Shown: positions 1 to 8,510, numbered from the stretch's first letter. The stretch: 11,523 nt of DNA from Acanthamoeba lenticulata (GCA_002179805.1 NAVB01001963.1:1-11523); one strand, 5' to 3'. A program made the numbers and translations. The notes: a model not told the origin generated them from the letters alone.

Positions 1-420
1 GAGCAGTGCTGCCAGATGAGCCCGAGCCAGCTGAGGGCTAAGCTGCAACAGGGCCAGGAGCAGTCCCTTGATCGGCCTCAGCTCAAAGTCACGGGTGCGC
101 CAAGAGCCTTTTTGTTTTTTTTTGTTTTTTTTGTTTTTTTTTAAATTATTATTCTCTTTTAAATACGGTCCTGCAGGCATCTCCGTGTGCCTGCGCACCA
201 TCAAGCTGTGCCACTGCTGCTTCGAGTGTCGGTTGTGCGAACACTCTGTCTTTGGTAATCCTTCACCACCAACGTGCACTGCTTTGTCTCTTTTGACTGA
301 CGTCTCGTCCGGGGGGCCAGACCTGTGTGGCCACTGTGCGAGGGACACCCACCCGGACAGACAGGCGCTACAACGTGCGCTTTCCCGCTCTCGTGAACCA
401 ATTATTGCAAAGAGGTGGAA
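1..420 (+). CDS. partial cysteine-rich (putative zinc-binding) protein, 3' part of a gene cut by the window edge
   Basis: An open frame enters from the left edge (frame 1, no start seen) and can be carried through two GT-AG introns in matching phase: 95-176 (82 nt, with a long T-rich tract, acceptor CTGCAG) and 255-320 (66 nt). The proposed exons are 1-94, 177-254 and 321 onward. The spliced product has a glutamine-rich helix-like stretch (residues 6-24), then a cluster of cysteines and histidines: CLRTIKLCHCCFECRLCEH, followed across intron 2 by LCGHCARDTH. The CxxC and CxxH spacing suggests a zinc-binding module of B-box or RING-like style, but it matches no family well enough to name. The 3' end is not resolved: the frame stays open to 790, through repeat copy A. 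It could be a gene remnant, since the next 1.5 kb is visibly rearranged. Seen: frame, cysteines, splice signals. Inferred: zinc binding. Confidence 0.35.
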
Positions 421-509
421 AATAACGTCACACACGCGCGCTTGCGCAGAGGCCTGCTTTATCTTGCCCCTCGGGCGCAACGCGAGCGGTGTCCATCTGC
501 ACTGCTGGG

Positions 510-922
510 CGCGGCACAAAACTCCACCGATGCGCAGCGGCGTCATGCCCTCCGACGAGGTGCTCGCGGCGCTGGAGCAGGCGGCACGCGAGCCCCTGCC
601 GGAGGGCGCGCATCTGGGCCCAGCTGCGGCCGCCCGGTCTTGCGCGTTTGCTCAGCCGCAAGTGGGGCGCCACACCTACACTCACATCGCCGGTACGTTT
701 CCCGACCACCACCACCACCACCAAGCCTTGTTTCAGCGGAAGAACGACTGTTTTGAGCTGCGAGTTGATCATGCTGGTGGGTGGCCATGAACACAACAGA
801 GACGCAGATACTCAACTTTAGTACGGCGCTGGACAAGAGCTGGCAGCACCAGTTGCGCACAAAGCAGGCAAAACCTCTTTAGTTTCGTGCACCAAAAGGC
901 CACTAGACGCGAGAGATTGCAA
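510..922 (+). repeat. repeat copy A (56-bp core plus decayed tail)
   Basis: The core at 510-565 matches 1731-1786 at 54 of 56 positions in the same orientation. Further colinear blocks follow: 794-818 matches 1831-1855 (22/25), 853-867 matches 1854-1868 (15/15) and 907-922 matches 1944-1959 (16/16). Copy A has about 228 nt between the core and the second block where copy B has 44 nt, and 34 extra nt between the second and third blocks. The extra segment in A (566-793) is GC-rich, has open plus-strand frames and holds a possible 44-nt intron (GTACGT at 693, CAG at 734-736), so it may contain real exon sequence. Confidence 0.8.
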
Positions 923-1016
923 GCAAAGTACTTCTCGCCAGGTCCATGAAACGCCAAAAAGCAGAAAACTGTACATGAGCTGCCGGACACGGGAGTCCGA
1001 GCCAACAAAGGCAGGA

Positions 1017-1730
1017 TTAAGCAGTCCCAGGTTTGGCCAAGAAGGGATGCACGAGTGCCTGGGCAGCAGTCAGCCGATCGTCCGGGGTATGGCAAGTCAG
1101 CCTTTGCGCCAGATCCAAGGCCTCACCGCCGCCATCAAGCCACGCCAGCCTAAAGCTGTTCGCCCACACTGACTTGACACTGGAGGAGAAGAAAGTCGAT
1201 GCATAAGAAGAGGTGTTGGTTGTTGCTACTATGACCATCGCATGGTCCACACTCACAGTGAGAGTGCTCTTACCCGAGTTGGTGAATGAATTGTTCGAGC
1301 CGCGATCGACAGTTCTCGACGAGCTGCGTCGCCGGCGTGGTCATGACTTCGGCGAGGAACCGGGTGAGTTCGATGCTCTTCCTCTGCTGGCCATCAAGCC
1401 AAATGCCGAATAGGAACTCGACCAAGATTACGCCCAACGCGAACATGTCTCCAGCTCCGTTCACTGCCGTCTGCATGGCAGTGTGATGATGAAAAAAGAA
1501 AACAAGAATGAGTGGTCACTGCAAGGGGACGGAAAGCTGGGCCTTACCTGCCTCTGGACTCCGGATTCCGGCGACGCATCACCGTACCAAGCTTCCCAGC
1601 ATTCCGGAGAAATGTAGCCGTACGTGCCGTAGTGATTGTCGCATTCCTCGATGGGCTGGGCGAACAGGTGGGAGAACTCAAAGTCCACCAACTTGACCTT
1701 CAGGTCTGCTCCAAGAGAAGGTGTCAAATA
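1017..1730 (-). pseudogene. C-terminal half of a protein kinase, broken upstream of the activation loop
   Basis: Three minus-strand exons join in phase: ~1730-1548, 1470-1274 and 1179-1017 (stop at 1017-1019), with donors GTAAGG and GTAAGA and acceptors GCAG and CCAG. The product starts at the beta-7 strand: KVKLVDFEFSHL has DFE in place of the magnesium-binding DFG (codons 1685-1677). GTYGYISPEC follows, matching the APE motif of subdomain VIII (codons 1610-1602). Then come DMFALGVILVEFLFG (subdomain IX) and DDRLTAAQALVHPFL (subdomain XI). The ATP-binding lobe, the catalytic HRD loop and a start codon are absent: the frame ends where repeat copy B begins at 1731, and nothing kinase-like is found upstream to 2331. 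In intact kinases this lobe binds peptide substrate. A distant CDC7-like or STE-like kinase is possible, but the family is not assigned. It is probably a gene fragment; a remote 5' exon cannot be excluded. Confidence 0.6.
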
Positions 1731-1959
1731 CGCGGCACAAAACTCCACCGATGCGCAGCGGCGTCACGCTCTCCGACGAGGTGCTCATGTTTATAGGCGA
1801 CCATGCTCACCTCACGGCTCAAACAGTCAACAACAGAAACTCAGATTCTCAACTTGCGCACAAAGCAGCCAGGACGTCCGGAGGGAGCAGGTCAGGCCAA
1901 ATGGGCACGATTGGTTGGTGCAGCATCGGCACTGACGTGAAATACGCGAGAGATTGCAA
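1731..1959 (+). repeat. repeat copy B, abutting the kinase fragment
   Basis: This is the second copy of the repeat described at 510-922, in direct orientation, about 1.2 kb away. It has the 56-bp core (1731-1786), then the blocks 1831-1855, 1854-1868 and 1944-1959. It is shorter than copy A (229 versus 413 nt). The kinase fragment lies between the two copies, and its last recognisable codon is immediately left of the core. No terminal inverted repeats, transposase frame or target-site duplication were seen. Confidence 0.8.
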
Positions 1960-2331
1960 TCAAAAGCCGGGAGGGAGGCGAAAAGAGACCCCGGGCTGCG
2001 TCTCTTGGGTGAGTCCCTCCTATTGCGTAAAGTAGCAACACGACTCATCGTGACCGTGCAAAACAAGGGTTGGAGCTGAGCACCATATGTGCTTCGGGAG
2101 AACATGGCCGGTGACAGAAAAAGAGCCAGTAGTGCGGAAGGATGTTGACAACATGTTATTGGCTTTTGTGCTTAGTCATCTCCGGAGCCAGGAGGGTGGC
2201 TGTTGCACGGCGGCAATTTTATTGGCGTATTCGCTGAGCAGCGAGCCCTCTGGCACTTGTCATCATTCCGCTGCCTCATCTACCTAGAAGTGCTCCAGCT
2301 GAACGTTCCTGCTCCGGCCACCTCGCCGAGC
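1960..2331. other. gene-free stretch, probable 5' flank of the EGF gene
   Basis: No frame in this 372-nt stretch looks coding on either strand. It ends at the start codon of the plus-strand EGF gene, so the promoter and 5' leader should lie here. Two inverse CCAAT boxes (ATTGG at 2158-2162 and 2221-2225) are visible, but such pentamers are common by chance. No TATA box was recognised. Confidence 0.4.
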
Positions 2332-5300
2332 ATGCCTTGCCCTGGCCTTCTAAGAGCCGGTGTTCTTCTGGCGCTTTTGGTGATCTTCGCCTCCGTTCTG
2401 CTCTCACCAGGTTGGCAGTTCCCCTTATCTTCCTCCAAATCATTCGTTCTTCTTCTTCTTCTTCTTCTTCGTTCTTTTGTACTTGTTTGCTCTCGGTTGC
2501 CAATGGAGGGCGCTCAGGAGGAGTCGGAGCCGAGCCGACGATCGAGTGGGCAGAAGCAGTTGATGGTCACTGGTGGGACCCGCTGAGCTGGCGGGATGTG
2601 ACCACCGGCTCTCCGCGCGTGCCCACAGCCAACGACGCCGTGTTCATGGCCACCTTCCCCAACCAGACCTACAGCGTCTTTGTTGATGTGCGTCTCCGTT
2701 CCGTTCTCTTCCTTTATCGCACACGACGTGCCGATTGGCTGAAAGAAATCTTCTTGTTTGTTTGTGCTCTCTGGCAGCCGCTTCAAACGGGGCAGGAGCT
2801 TCGAGTGGCGTCGCTCACCGTGGGCAGTCCCAACAACACTGTAAACGACTGCTGTGACGTGAGCTCGGACTTGGGCAACGCGCTGTGCAGCACCATCCTG
2901 GTCCTACGCGGTGGTAACGGTCACAACCTAAATTGTGAATTGTGATTATTTTTCTGACGAGTTGAGGATCACACACCCAAGTGAGCCTGACGGTGGAGAG
3001 CGAGTTTGCAGTGGAGTCCTTCGGCGTGGTCCGCTTCACCAGCCCTCTCGTGGGCGCAGAAGCAGCCATAAACGGCCCCCTCTGGTCTGCTCCTCATCGC
3101 CTTGGTCATCTACGCCAGCTGTTTCCTCACATGTCGCCCACACGTGCAGCACAGTGACGGCGCCGTTGACCAGAATCGCGGGCTGGGCGCAAGGCAGCGC
3201 CACCTTCAACGGCAACGTGGACATCATGTCCCTCGCCAAAGTATTGCTGTCGTGGCCTTTAGTCCCAAAAACACACTCATGGGGTTTCGCGCAGGTGACG
3301 TTGCTCAGCCTCTACGCCAACGTGACCACGCAGTACTCGTGGGCCAAGTGGCTGGTGCAGGGCAACCTGACCGTGGAGAGGAAGGCCACGTTTGAGGTTT
3401 TCGGTACTCTCTCTGTTGCTTGCATCAGCGATCTTCTTGCTGCCGGCTCACCGTTTGGTAAACTTGTTTCGAAACAGTTCCACAAAATTACAGCGCCGCA
3501 ACCGACCCTGTGGCGCAGATCAAGACGATGGACCTGATTCTACGCCAGCCCGCGACCGCCCCTGCGCGCAGCACGCGCCAAGATCCAGATCTGATTTGCG
3601 AGTTCAAGGCCGTCCTCGATGTGGTGTCGATCTTGATCTCTGGCTGGGCGCCCATTCAGCCCCCGTCGCTCTTCCTCTTTGACAACTTCACCGGCGGAGC
3701 GTACGTACTGTCCCTTCTCCTCCGCCCAAGAGAGCATATGGGAGTGGTGTTTAGTTCTCATGTTGTGTTTTCTGGTAATGGTCCGGAAGGCCCACGGATT
3801 TCCCAACGTCGTATGGGAACTATGGCTTCTTGCCATCATTGGATATCCGTGCGCCCAAATGCGTGTGGTATTGCCGCAACCCGCATGATCCTCGTGCGTC
3901 CCCAACCGCTTCCTCTCTTTCGTTCTTGGATTTGTATCCTTCGTTCTTTTTTTGTGTTTGGAAAGTAGCTCACCCAAGGAGGGGACCGTTGCAGAGCCTA
4001 TTGTCTCGGATCAGTGTTCGGTTCGTTCACCACACTCGTTCTCGACTCTCCTTAGCTCTGTTAGCCCGAGCTACTCCGGGTGTGCCTGTCCCGTCGGTTG
4101 GTCAGGCCCCGGTTGTATGAGCTGTACGCGTTTTAGGCCAACCAAAGCCCCCGCTCCTAGTCCCGAACCAGGTCTAATCCTATGGCGCTGTGCCATCTGT
4201 GTTTGTCCAACCAGTCTACTGCCCGGGCGCTCCGCAATGCAGCGGACGTGCAACCTGCGATGGTTCGACGGGCTCACCCCGTTGCCTCTGCCCTACCGGC
4301 TGGACTGGTTTCGCCTGCGAGATCCGTACGCTCAACCACGACACGACACTCGACACACGATCAACAGCTCTCAAACCAATCATGACACGTTTGCTGCAAT
4401 AACAGCGAACTGTCCGGGAACTCCGGAGTGCTCCGGCAACGGCCAGTGCGTGAGCCAGTCCGTGGTGGTCCCGTTCTGCCGCTGCGACGCCAACTGGACC
4501 GGACCCGCCGGCCAGCCCAACGACTGCTCCGGTATGCGCCGTTGCCTTGTGGCGCTTGTCCATTCTTTCTTGTTCTTGACGTTGTTCTCTGCTGCAGTGC
4601 CGGTGTGCAGCAACAACTGCACGAGCCCGGCCAACGGAGTGTGCACGGCAGCTGACACGGGCGTGCCGCACTGCCAGTGCCTCACGGGCTGGACACTGGG
4701 ACCCAACCTCGACTGCTCCACCCGTACGTGCATGTGTGGGCGTCGTGTCCATCGCGATGCAACGGAATGACTGGAATGTTCACGATTTGCGGGATGGCGC
4801 GGGGCAGCATTTTTCAAATGTCCGGGACGAGGCGGAGTGCAATGCACCGGCCATGGGGCGTGCAACACCACGTCGGGCCAATGCACGTGCGACCAGGGCT
4901 GGCGCGGCGTCGACTGCTCTCATCTGGACTGTCCCGGGTACAACACGAACGCACACACCCACACACAAGATCGATGATGCTGGGCTCATCGTCCACCACT
5001 TTGATGATCAGGTCGCCAGACTGCAACCATCGTGGCGAGTGCGTGGCCGTGAATGTCAGCGGAGTCCTCGAGCCCCAATGCCAATGCAGCTCTGGCTGGA
5101 CCGGAGCTGATTGCTCCGTCGGTAAGACCCACCCATGAGCGAGGTGAAGATGGTTCGTTCTTTCGAGAACACAAGTGTTGATTGATGGTGGGCGCAGCGG
5201 AGTGCTCGCTGGGCCAAGCTGCTTGCTCGGGCAACGGCAAGTGCGTGGACGTGGGACTCGATCCGCCGCGCTGCGTCTGCTCGCCAGGCTGGACCGGAAT

Positions 5301-6694
5301 CAACTGCTCCGTGCCCCTGACCGACTGCGCCTCCACTTTGCACTGCGCTGCCGACAGGTACACATCTTCCTGCTGACGTTGTCAGGTATCCGCTCATTGT
5401 ACGAAGCCTCACTCGCGTCCATCTTCCAGCTGCGTCGGCGATGCCACCAAATCGTGCACCGCTTGCGATGGCGACTGGCGCGGGGCCGATTGCAACACGC
5501 GTACGACATACATGTGCCCGCCGCCCTTCCTTTGTTGCCCAGGCTGTTGACGATCAAAAATATGGACGGGCTGGGGCGAGCAGCCTATTGCCTGGCGGCG
5601 AATGACTGGAGCGTGTTCCCCGAGTGCTCCGGCCACGGGTCGTGCTCGGTCGCGCCAGGCAGCGACCAACCGGCGTGCCAGTGTCGTGCCGGTTGGATGC
5701 CCGGACCGGCCAACGACTGCGCCACGCGTACCTCAACTCATCTCTGTCCTCAACCATCTCTGGTGTCGTGCATGTGGCTCATCCGGATCTGCGTGGAATG
5801 GACGTAGCGGCGTGCGCGGCGGATGAAGGACAAGCCGAGTGCTCCGGCCACGGCGCGTGCTCGACCGACGTGGCCAACCCGACGTGTTTGTGCGACGCCT
5901 TCTTCTACGGCAACTCGTGTTCCATCTGTACTGCCTCCATCTGCGCTTCCTTCCTATCCTCGCTCGAGACGAGTGCGGCTAACCCCAAACACACACGAAC
6001 GCAGACGAGCAGTCCTGTCCGGGCACGCCTGGCGACTGCACGGACAGCGAGCACGGCACCTGCGTCAATGGCACGTGCCTGTGCGCTGACAAGTGGCGCG
6101 GCCAGGACTGCTCCGTGGTGCGTTGTCCCGGCGTGGAGGAGAACTGCAACGGGCATGGCTTGTGCGACTCGAGCGTCGAGCCCCCCGCGTGCCGGTGTGA
6201 CCAGCAGTGGACCGGCCCGGACTGTGGCACACGTACGTCTGCGACTGCTATCACCACCAACACGGCCGTCCGTCTGTTCTCACGGTCCTCCGCGCGACAC
6301 ACAGCTGTTTGCGTTCCGGGCTGCTCGCAGTATGGAACGTGCAGTGGCAACACGGACCCGCCACAGTGCGTGTGCCTGCCCTTCTGGGGAGGCGCCGATT
6401 GTTCGGTGAGCCAAGACCAGGGCGGCTCGTCCGGCGACGACCCTATGACCGCTTATGCCGCCATTGGTGGAGCGCTCGGCGGTACGACGTGCACACACGC
6501 TCCTTCTTGTGGCTGAAGTAGAGGTTGGCGACTGACAGGAGCTGCATTGCATACGTGTAGGGGCGGCTGTGCTGATGATCGTGGGCGTGGTGGGTGCCTA
6601 TGCTGTGTTCAAGATTGTGAGCGCCTACAAGGAGCACCAGATCAACAAGGGCCTGCGCGTTGGTCGCATCAACTTTGGCGATGACGACCTGTGA
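2332..6694 (+). CDS. type I membrane protein with 12-13 EGF-like modules, about 926 aa, 21 exons
   Basis: Exons by phase and GT-AG sites: 2332-2410, 2518-2687, 2778-2913, 2982-3084, 3150-3240, 3295-3403, 3478-3700, 3790-3893, 3995-4123 (weak), 4215-4325, 4406-4531, 4598-4723, 4808-4937, 5012-5121, 5198-5357, 5430-5500, 5584-5727, 5808-5927, 6005-6232, 6305-6481, 6561-6694. Residues 1-27 form a signal peptide (hydrophobic GVLLALLVIFASVLL). Residues ~28-340 are a beta-rich region with a WxDPxxW motif and several N-glycosylation sequons. Residues ~355-860 hold EGF-like modules of the form CPGxPxCSGxGxC...CxCxxGWTGxxC. A membrane helix spans ~875-899, and a 27-residue tail ends in DDDL. The likely role is as an adhesion or receptor protein at the cell surface (inference from architecture; no enzyme domain is visible). 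The ATG at 2332 is chosen because it gives the signal peptide and joins exon 2 in phase. The reading between 3894 and 4123 is the least certain part. Confidence 0.85.
2447..2470 (+). repeat. (TTC)8 microsatellite in intron 1 of the EGF gene
   Basis: Eight perfect TTC units sit inside intron 1 (2411-2517) and extend its pyrimidine-rich tract upstream of the acceptor at 2516-2517. They probably contribute to the polypyrimidine signal and may vary in length between strains. Confidence 0.9.
4215..6481 (+). repeat. tandem array of EGF-like coding modules
   Basis: Exons 10-20 of the EGF gene code for successive cysteine modules of about 36-48 residues. Single-module exons are 4215-4325, 4406-4531, 4598-4723, 5584-5727, 5808-5927 and 6305-6481. 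Modules spread over two exons are 4808-5121 (two modules) and 5198-5500 (two modules). Exon 6005-6232 holds two modules with no intron between them. Every boundary between these units is phase 1. A recurrent signature is C-S-G-(N/H)-G-x-C followed by C-x-C-x-x-x-W-x-G-x-x-C. The module over 5310-5500 is atypical (CxxC with GDWRGADC). Confidence 0.85.
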
Positions 6695-6878
6695 TGATGG
6701 CAGTGCATGTTTAGAATAACTCAAGAAAAATGAAAAAGAAATGGAATCATGAAGGAAACTTCCGGACGCCCCGTTCGGAGAACAACTGCTTTCCGGCCCG
6801 ACACTCAGTCCGCTGGAGTGTGACGAGTACAAATGGCCCGGGACGAGAACCCCTCCTCCACACTCTCGCTAACCGTCG
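6695..6878. other. short spacer between the EGF gene and BCS1
   Basis: These 184 nt hold the 3' end of the EGF transcript and the BCS1 promoter. An A-rich stretch lies at 6717-6748. No canonical AATAAA and no TATA box were recognised. The spacing is tight for two separately promoted tandem genes. Confidence 0.5.
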
Positions 6879-8510
6879 ATGGCCGAGCTACTCATGTCTT
6901 CGTTCCTGCACGAGCGCGTCGGCGCGCTGGCCCAAAATGACATCTTCTCCGGCGGCCTCATGCTTGTTGTGGTCGGCCTGGTGGCGGCCTACCTGCACTG
7001 GCTGGCCCAGATCTTGTGGGACCGCCTCCAGAGCCAGTTCAAGGTGTCGCTCGAGGTGCGCAAGGAGGACGAGGCCTTCCTCTGGCTCATGCGGTGGCTC
7101 GCCCTCCAAACGGAGAAGGCCAACGGGCGCGAGCTGAGCATCCTCACCACGCGCGAGAACGAGCGCGACCGGTGGGACGGCGCCGAGGCCGCCAGCAAGC
7201 CCGAACTGCGCTTCGGGCCGGCGCCCGGCCTCCACTTCCTGCGTTTCCGCGGGCGGTGGATCAGCGTAGAGCGCATCATCAAGGAGAACCAGCTGGGCGG
7301 CAGCGCTGGCCACAACGGACTCGAGCTGCAGGAAACCCTCAAGCTCACCACCTACGGGCGCGACCCGCAGATTCTCAAGGACATCGCCACGGGCGCCATG
7401 AACCACGCCCTGGGCGAGGAGCTGGGCAAGACCCTCATCTTCCAGCCCAAGTACGGATGGACCGGCAACTGGCGCAAGCTGATGGCCATCGAGAAGCGCG
7501 CCATCGCCTCGGTCCACTTCCCCGCGGGCGTGCTCGAGCGGCTGCTCGACGAAGTGCGCGAGTTCTTCTCCATGCGCGACTGGTACAAGCGCCGCGGCAT
7601 CCCGCACCGACGCGGCCTCATGCTCTACGGCCCGCCCGGCAACGGCAAGTCGTCCTTTGCCGCGGCGCTGGCCGGCGAGCTCAACCTCAACCTGTGCGTC
7701 ATCAGCCTGGCCAACTCGAGCCTCGATGACGACGACCTCCAGGAGTACTTGCGCAAGATGCCCAAGGGCAGCATCCTCCTGCTCGAGGACATCGATGCTG
7801 CCTTCGTCCACAGGAGGAAGAACGCCGATGCCGGCAACATCAGCAAGGTCACCTTCAGCGGCCTTCTCAACGCGCTCGACGGCGCCGTCGCCTTCGAGGG
7901 CTCGCTGGTGCTCATGACCACCAACCACCGCGAGAAGCTCGACCCGGCCCTCACCCGCCCCGGCCGCGTGGACTCTGCCATCTACGTTGGCCTCGCCCAG
8001 CGTGACCAGATCGAGCGCCTCTTTGCCTACTTCTACCAGCCCTGGGAGGCCGCCGCCGCGCTGGACGGCGAATCCAGCGACTTTGAGCAGACCGCCGCCG
8101 TTGGCTCTGCGGTGAGCAAGAAGAAGCTCCTCGTACGCCAGGAGGAGATCGAGCGCGAACGCGCCCGCGTGGCCAAGCTGGCCGCCAGGTTCGCCGGGCT
8201 GGTGCCTGACGAGAAGGTGTCCATGGCCAGCATCCAGGGCTACCTCCTGCGCTTCAAGCAGGACCCGCAGGCGGCGATCGACAACCTGGACTCGTTTGTG
8301 GCCGAGGAGCTGGCTCGCATGGCCGAGGAGGAGGCCCGGCGCAAGAAGGAGGAGGAGCTTGCCGAGGAAGAGGAGCGAAAGGAGAAGGAAAAGGAGAAGA
8401 AGGAAAAGGAGTCGAGTTCCTCGACGTCAAAGACCGATGAAGACAAGAAGGAGGTCGATGCTGAGGACAACACGGGGACAGCCACCAGCGCGGACGTCGT
8501 TGCTGCTTGA
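6879..8510 (+). CDS. BCS1: BCS1-type mitochondrial AAA ATPase, 543 aa, intronless
   Basis: BCS1 is a mitochondrial inner-membrane AAA ATPase that moves the folded Rieske iron-sulfur protein across the membrane for assembly of respiratory complex III. All hallmarks are present in order: a single membrane helix (residues ~25-47), the BCS1_N region with WLMRWL and ISVER (~60-220), Walker A GPPGNGKSS (251-259), Walker B ILLLEDIDA (299-307), sensor 1 MTTNH (346-350) and the arginine-finger motif RPGRVD (360-365). The family C-terminal block SIQGYLLRFKQDPQAAI begins at 451. The polar, basic segment after the helix fits the known internal targeting signal of BCS1. The ATG at 6879 places the helix where the family has it. 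Oddities: an extra charged segment (~390-445) before the C-terminal block, a 69-residue Lys/Glu-rich tail (475-543), and no introns among intron-rich neighbours. It is longer than typical BCS1 (about 420-460 aa). Confidence 0.93.
   Translation: MAELLMSSFLHERVGALAQNDIFSGGLMLVVVGLVAAYLHWLAQILWDRLQSQFKVSLEVRKEDEAFLWLMRWLALQTEKANGRELSILTTRENERDRWDGAEAASKPELRFGPAPGLHFLRFRGRWISVERIIKENQLGGSAGHNGLELQETLKLTTYGRDPQILKDIATGAMNHALGEELGKTLIFQPKYGWTGNWRKLMAIEKRAIASVHFPAGVLERLLDEVREFFSMRDWYKRRGIPHRRGLMLYGPPGNGKSSFAAALAGELNLNLCVISLANSSLDDDDLQEYLRKMPKGSILLLEDIDAAFVHRRKNADAGNISKVTFSGLLNALDGAVAFEGSLVLMTTNHREKLDPALTRPGRVDSAIYVGLAQRDQIERLFAYFYQPWEAAAALDGESSDFEQTAAVGSAVSKKKLLVRQEEIERERARVAKLAARFAGLVPDEKVSMASIQGYLLRFKQDPQAAIDNLDSFVAEELARMAEEEARRKKEEELAEEEERKEKEKEKKEKESSSSTSKTDEDKKEVDAEDNTGTATSADVVAA

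Noticed and set aside
68..790. 240-codon plus-strand open frame as a single protein
   Set aside because: It reads through a T-rich intron-like tract (poly-Phe) and good GT-AG sites; a spliced reading fits better.
510..1959. Repeat pair considered as insertion sequence or LTR ends
   Set aside because: No terminal inverted repeats, no TG...CA ends, no transposase, integrase or reverse transcriptase between the copies, and no clear target-site duplication.
4216..4886. Minus-strand frames across the EGF exons
   Set aside because: Shadows of the cysteine-rich plus-strand modules; they ignore the consistent splice phases.
4215..6481. Regularly spaced similar units, considered as a CRISPR or satellite array
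   Set aside because: Similarity is at the protein level (EGF cysteines), unit DNA is not identical, and units are separated by introns.
7016..7729. 237-codon plus-strand frame inside BCS1
   Set aside because: Out-of-frame shadow with Arg/Pro/Ala-rich composition.
6888..7928. 346-codon minus-strand open frame across BCS1
   Set aside because: Antisense by-product of strong GC third-position bias in BCS1; the plus strand carries all AAA motifs.
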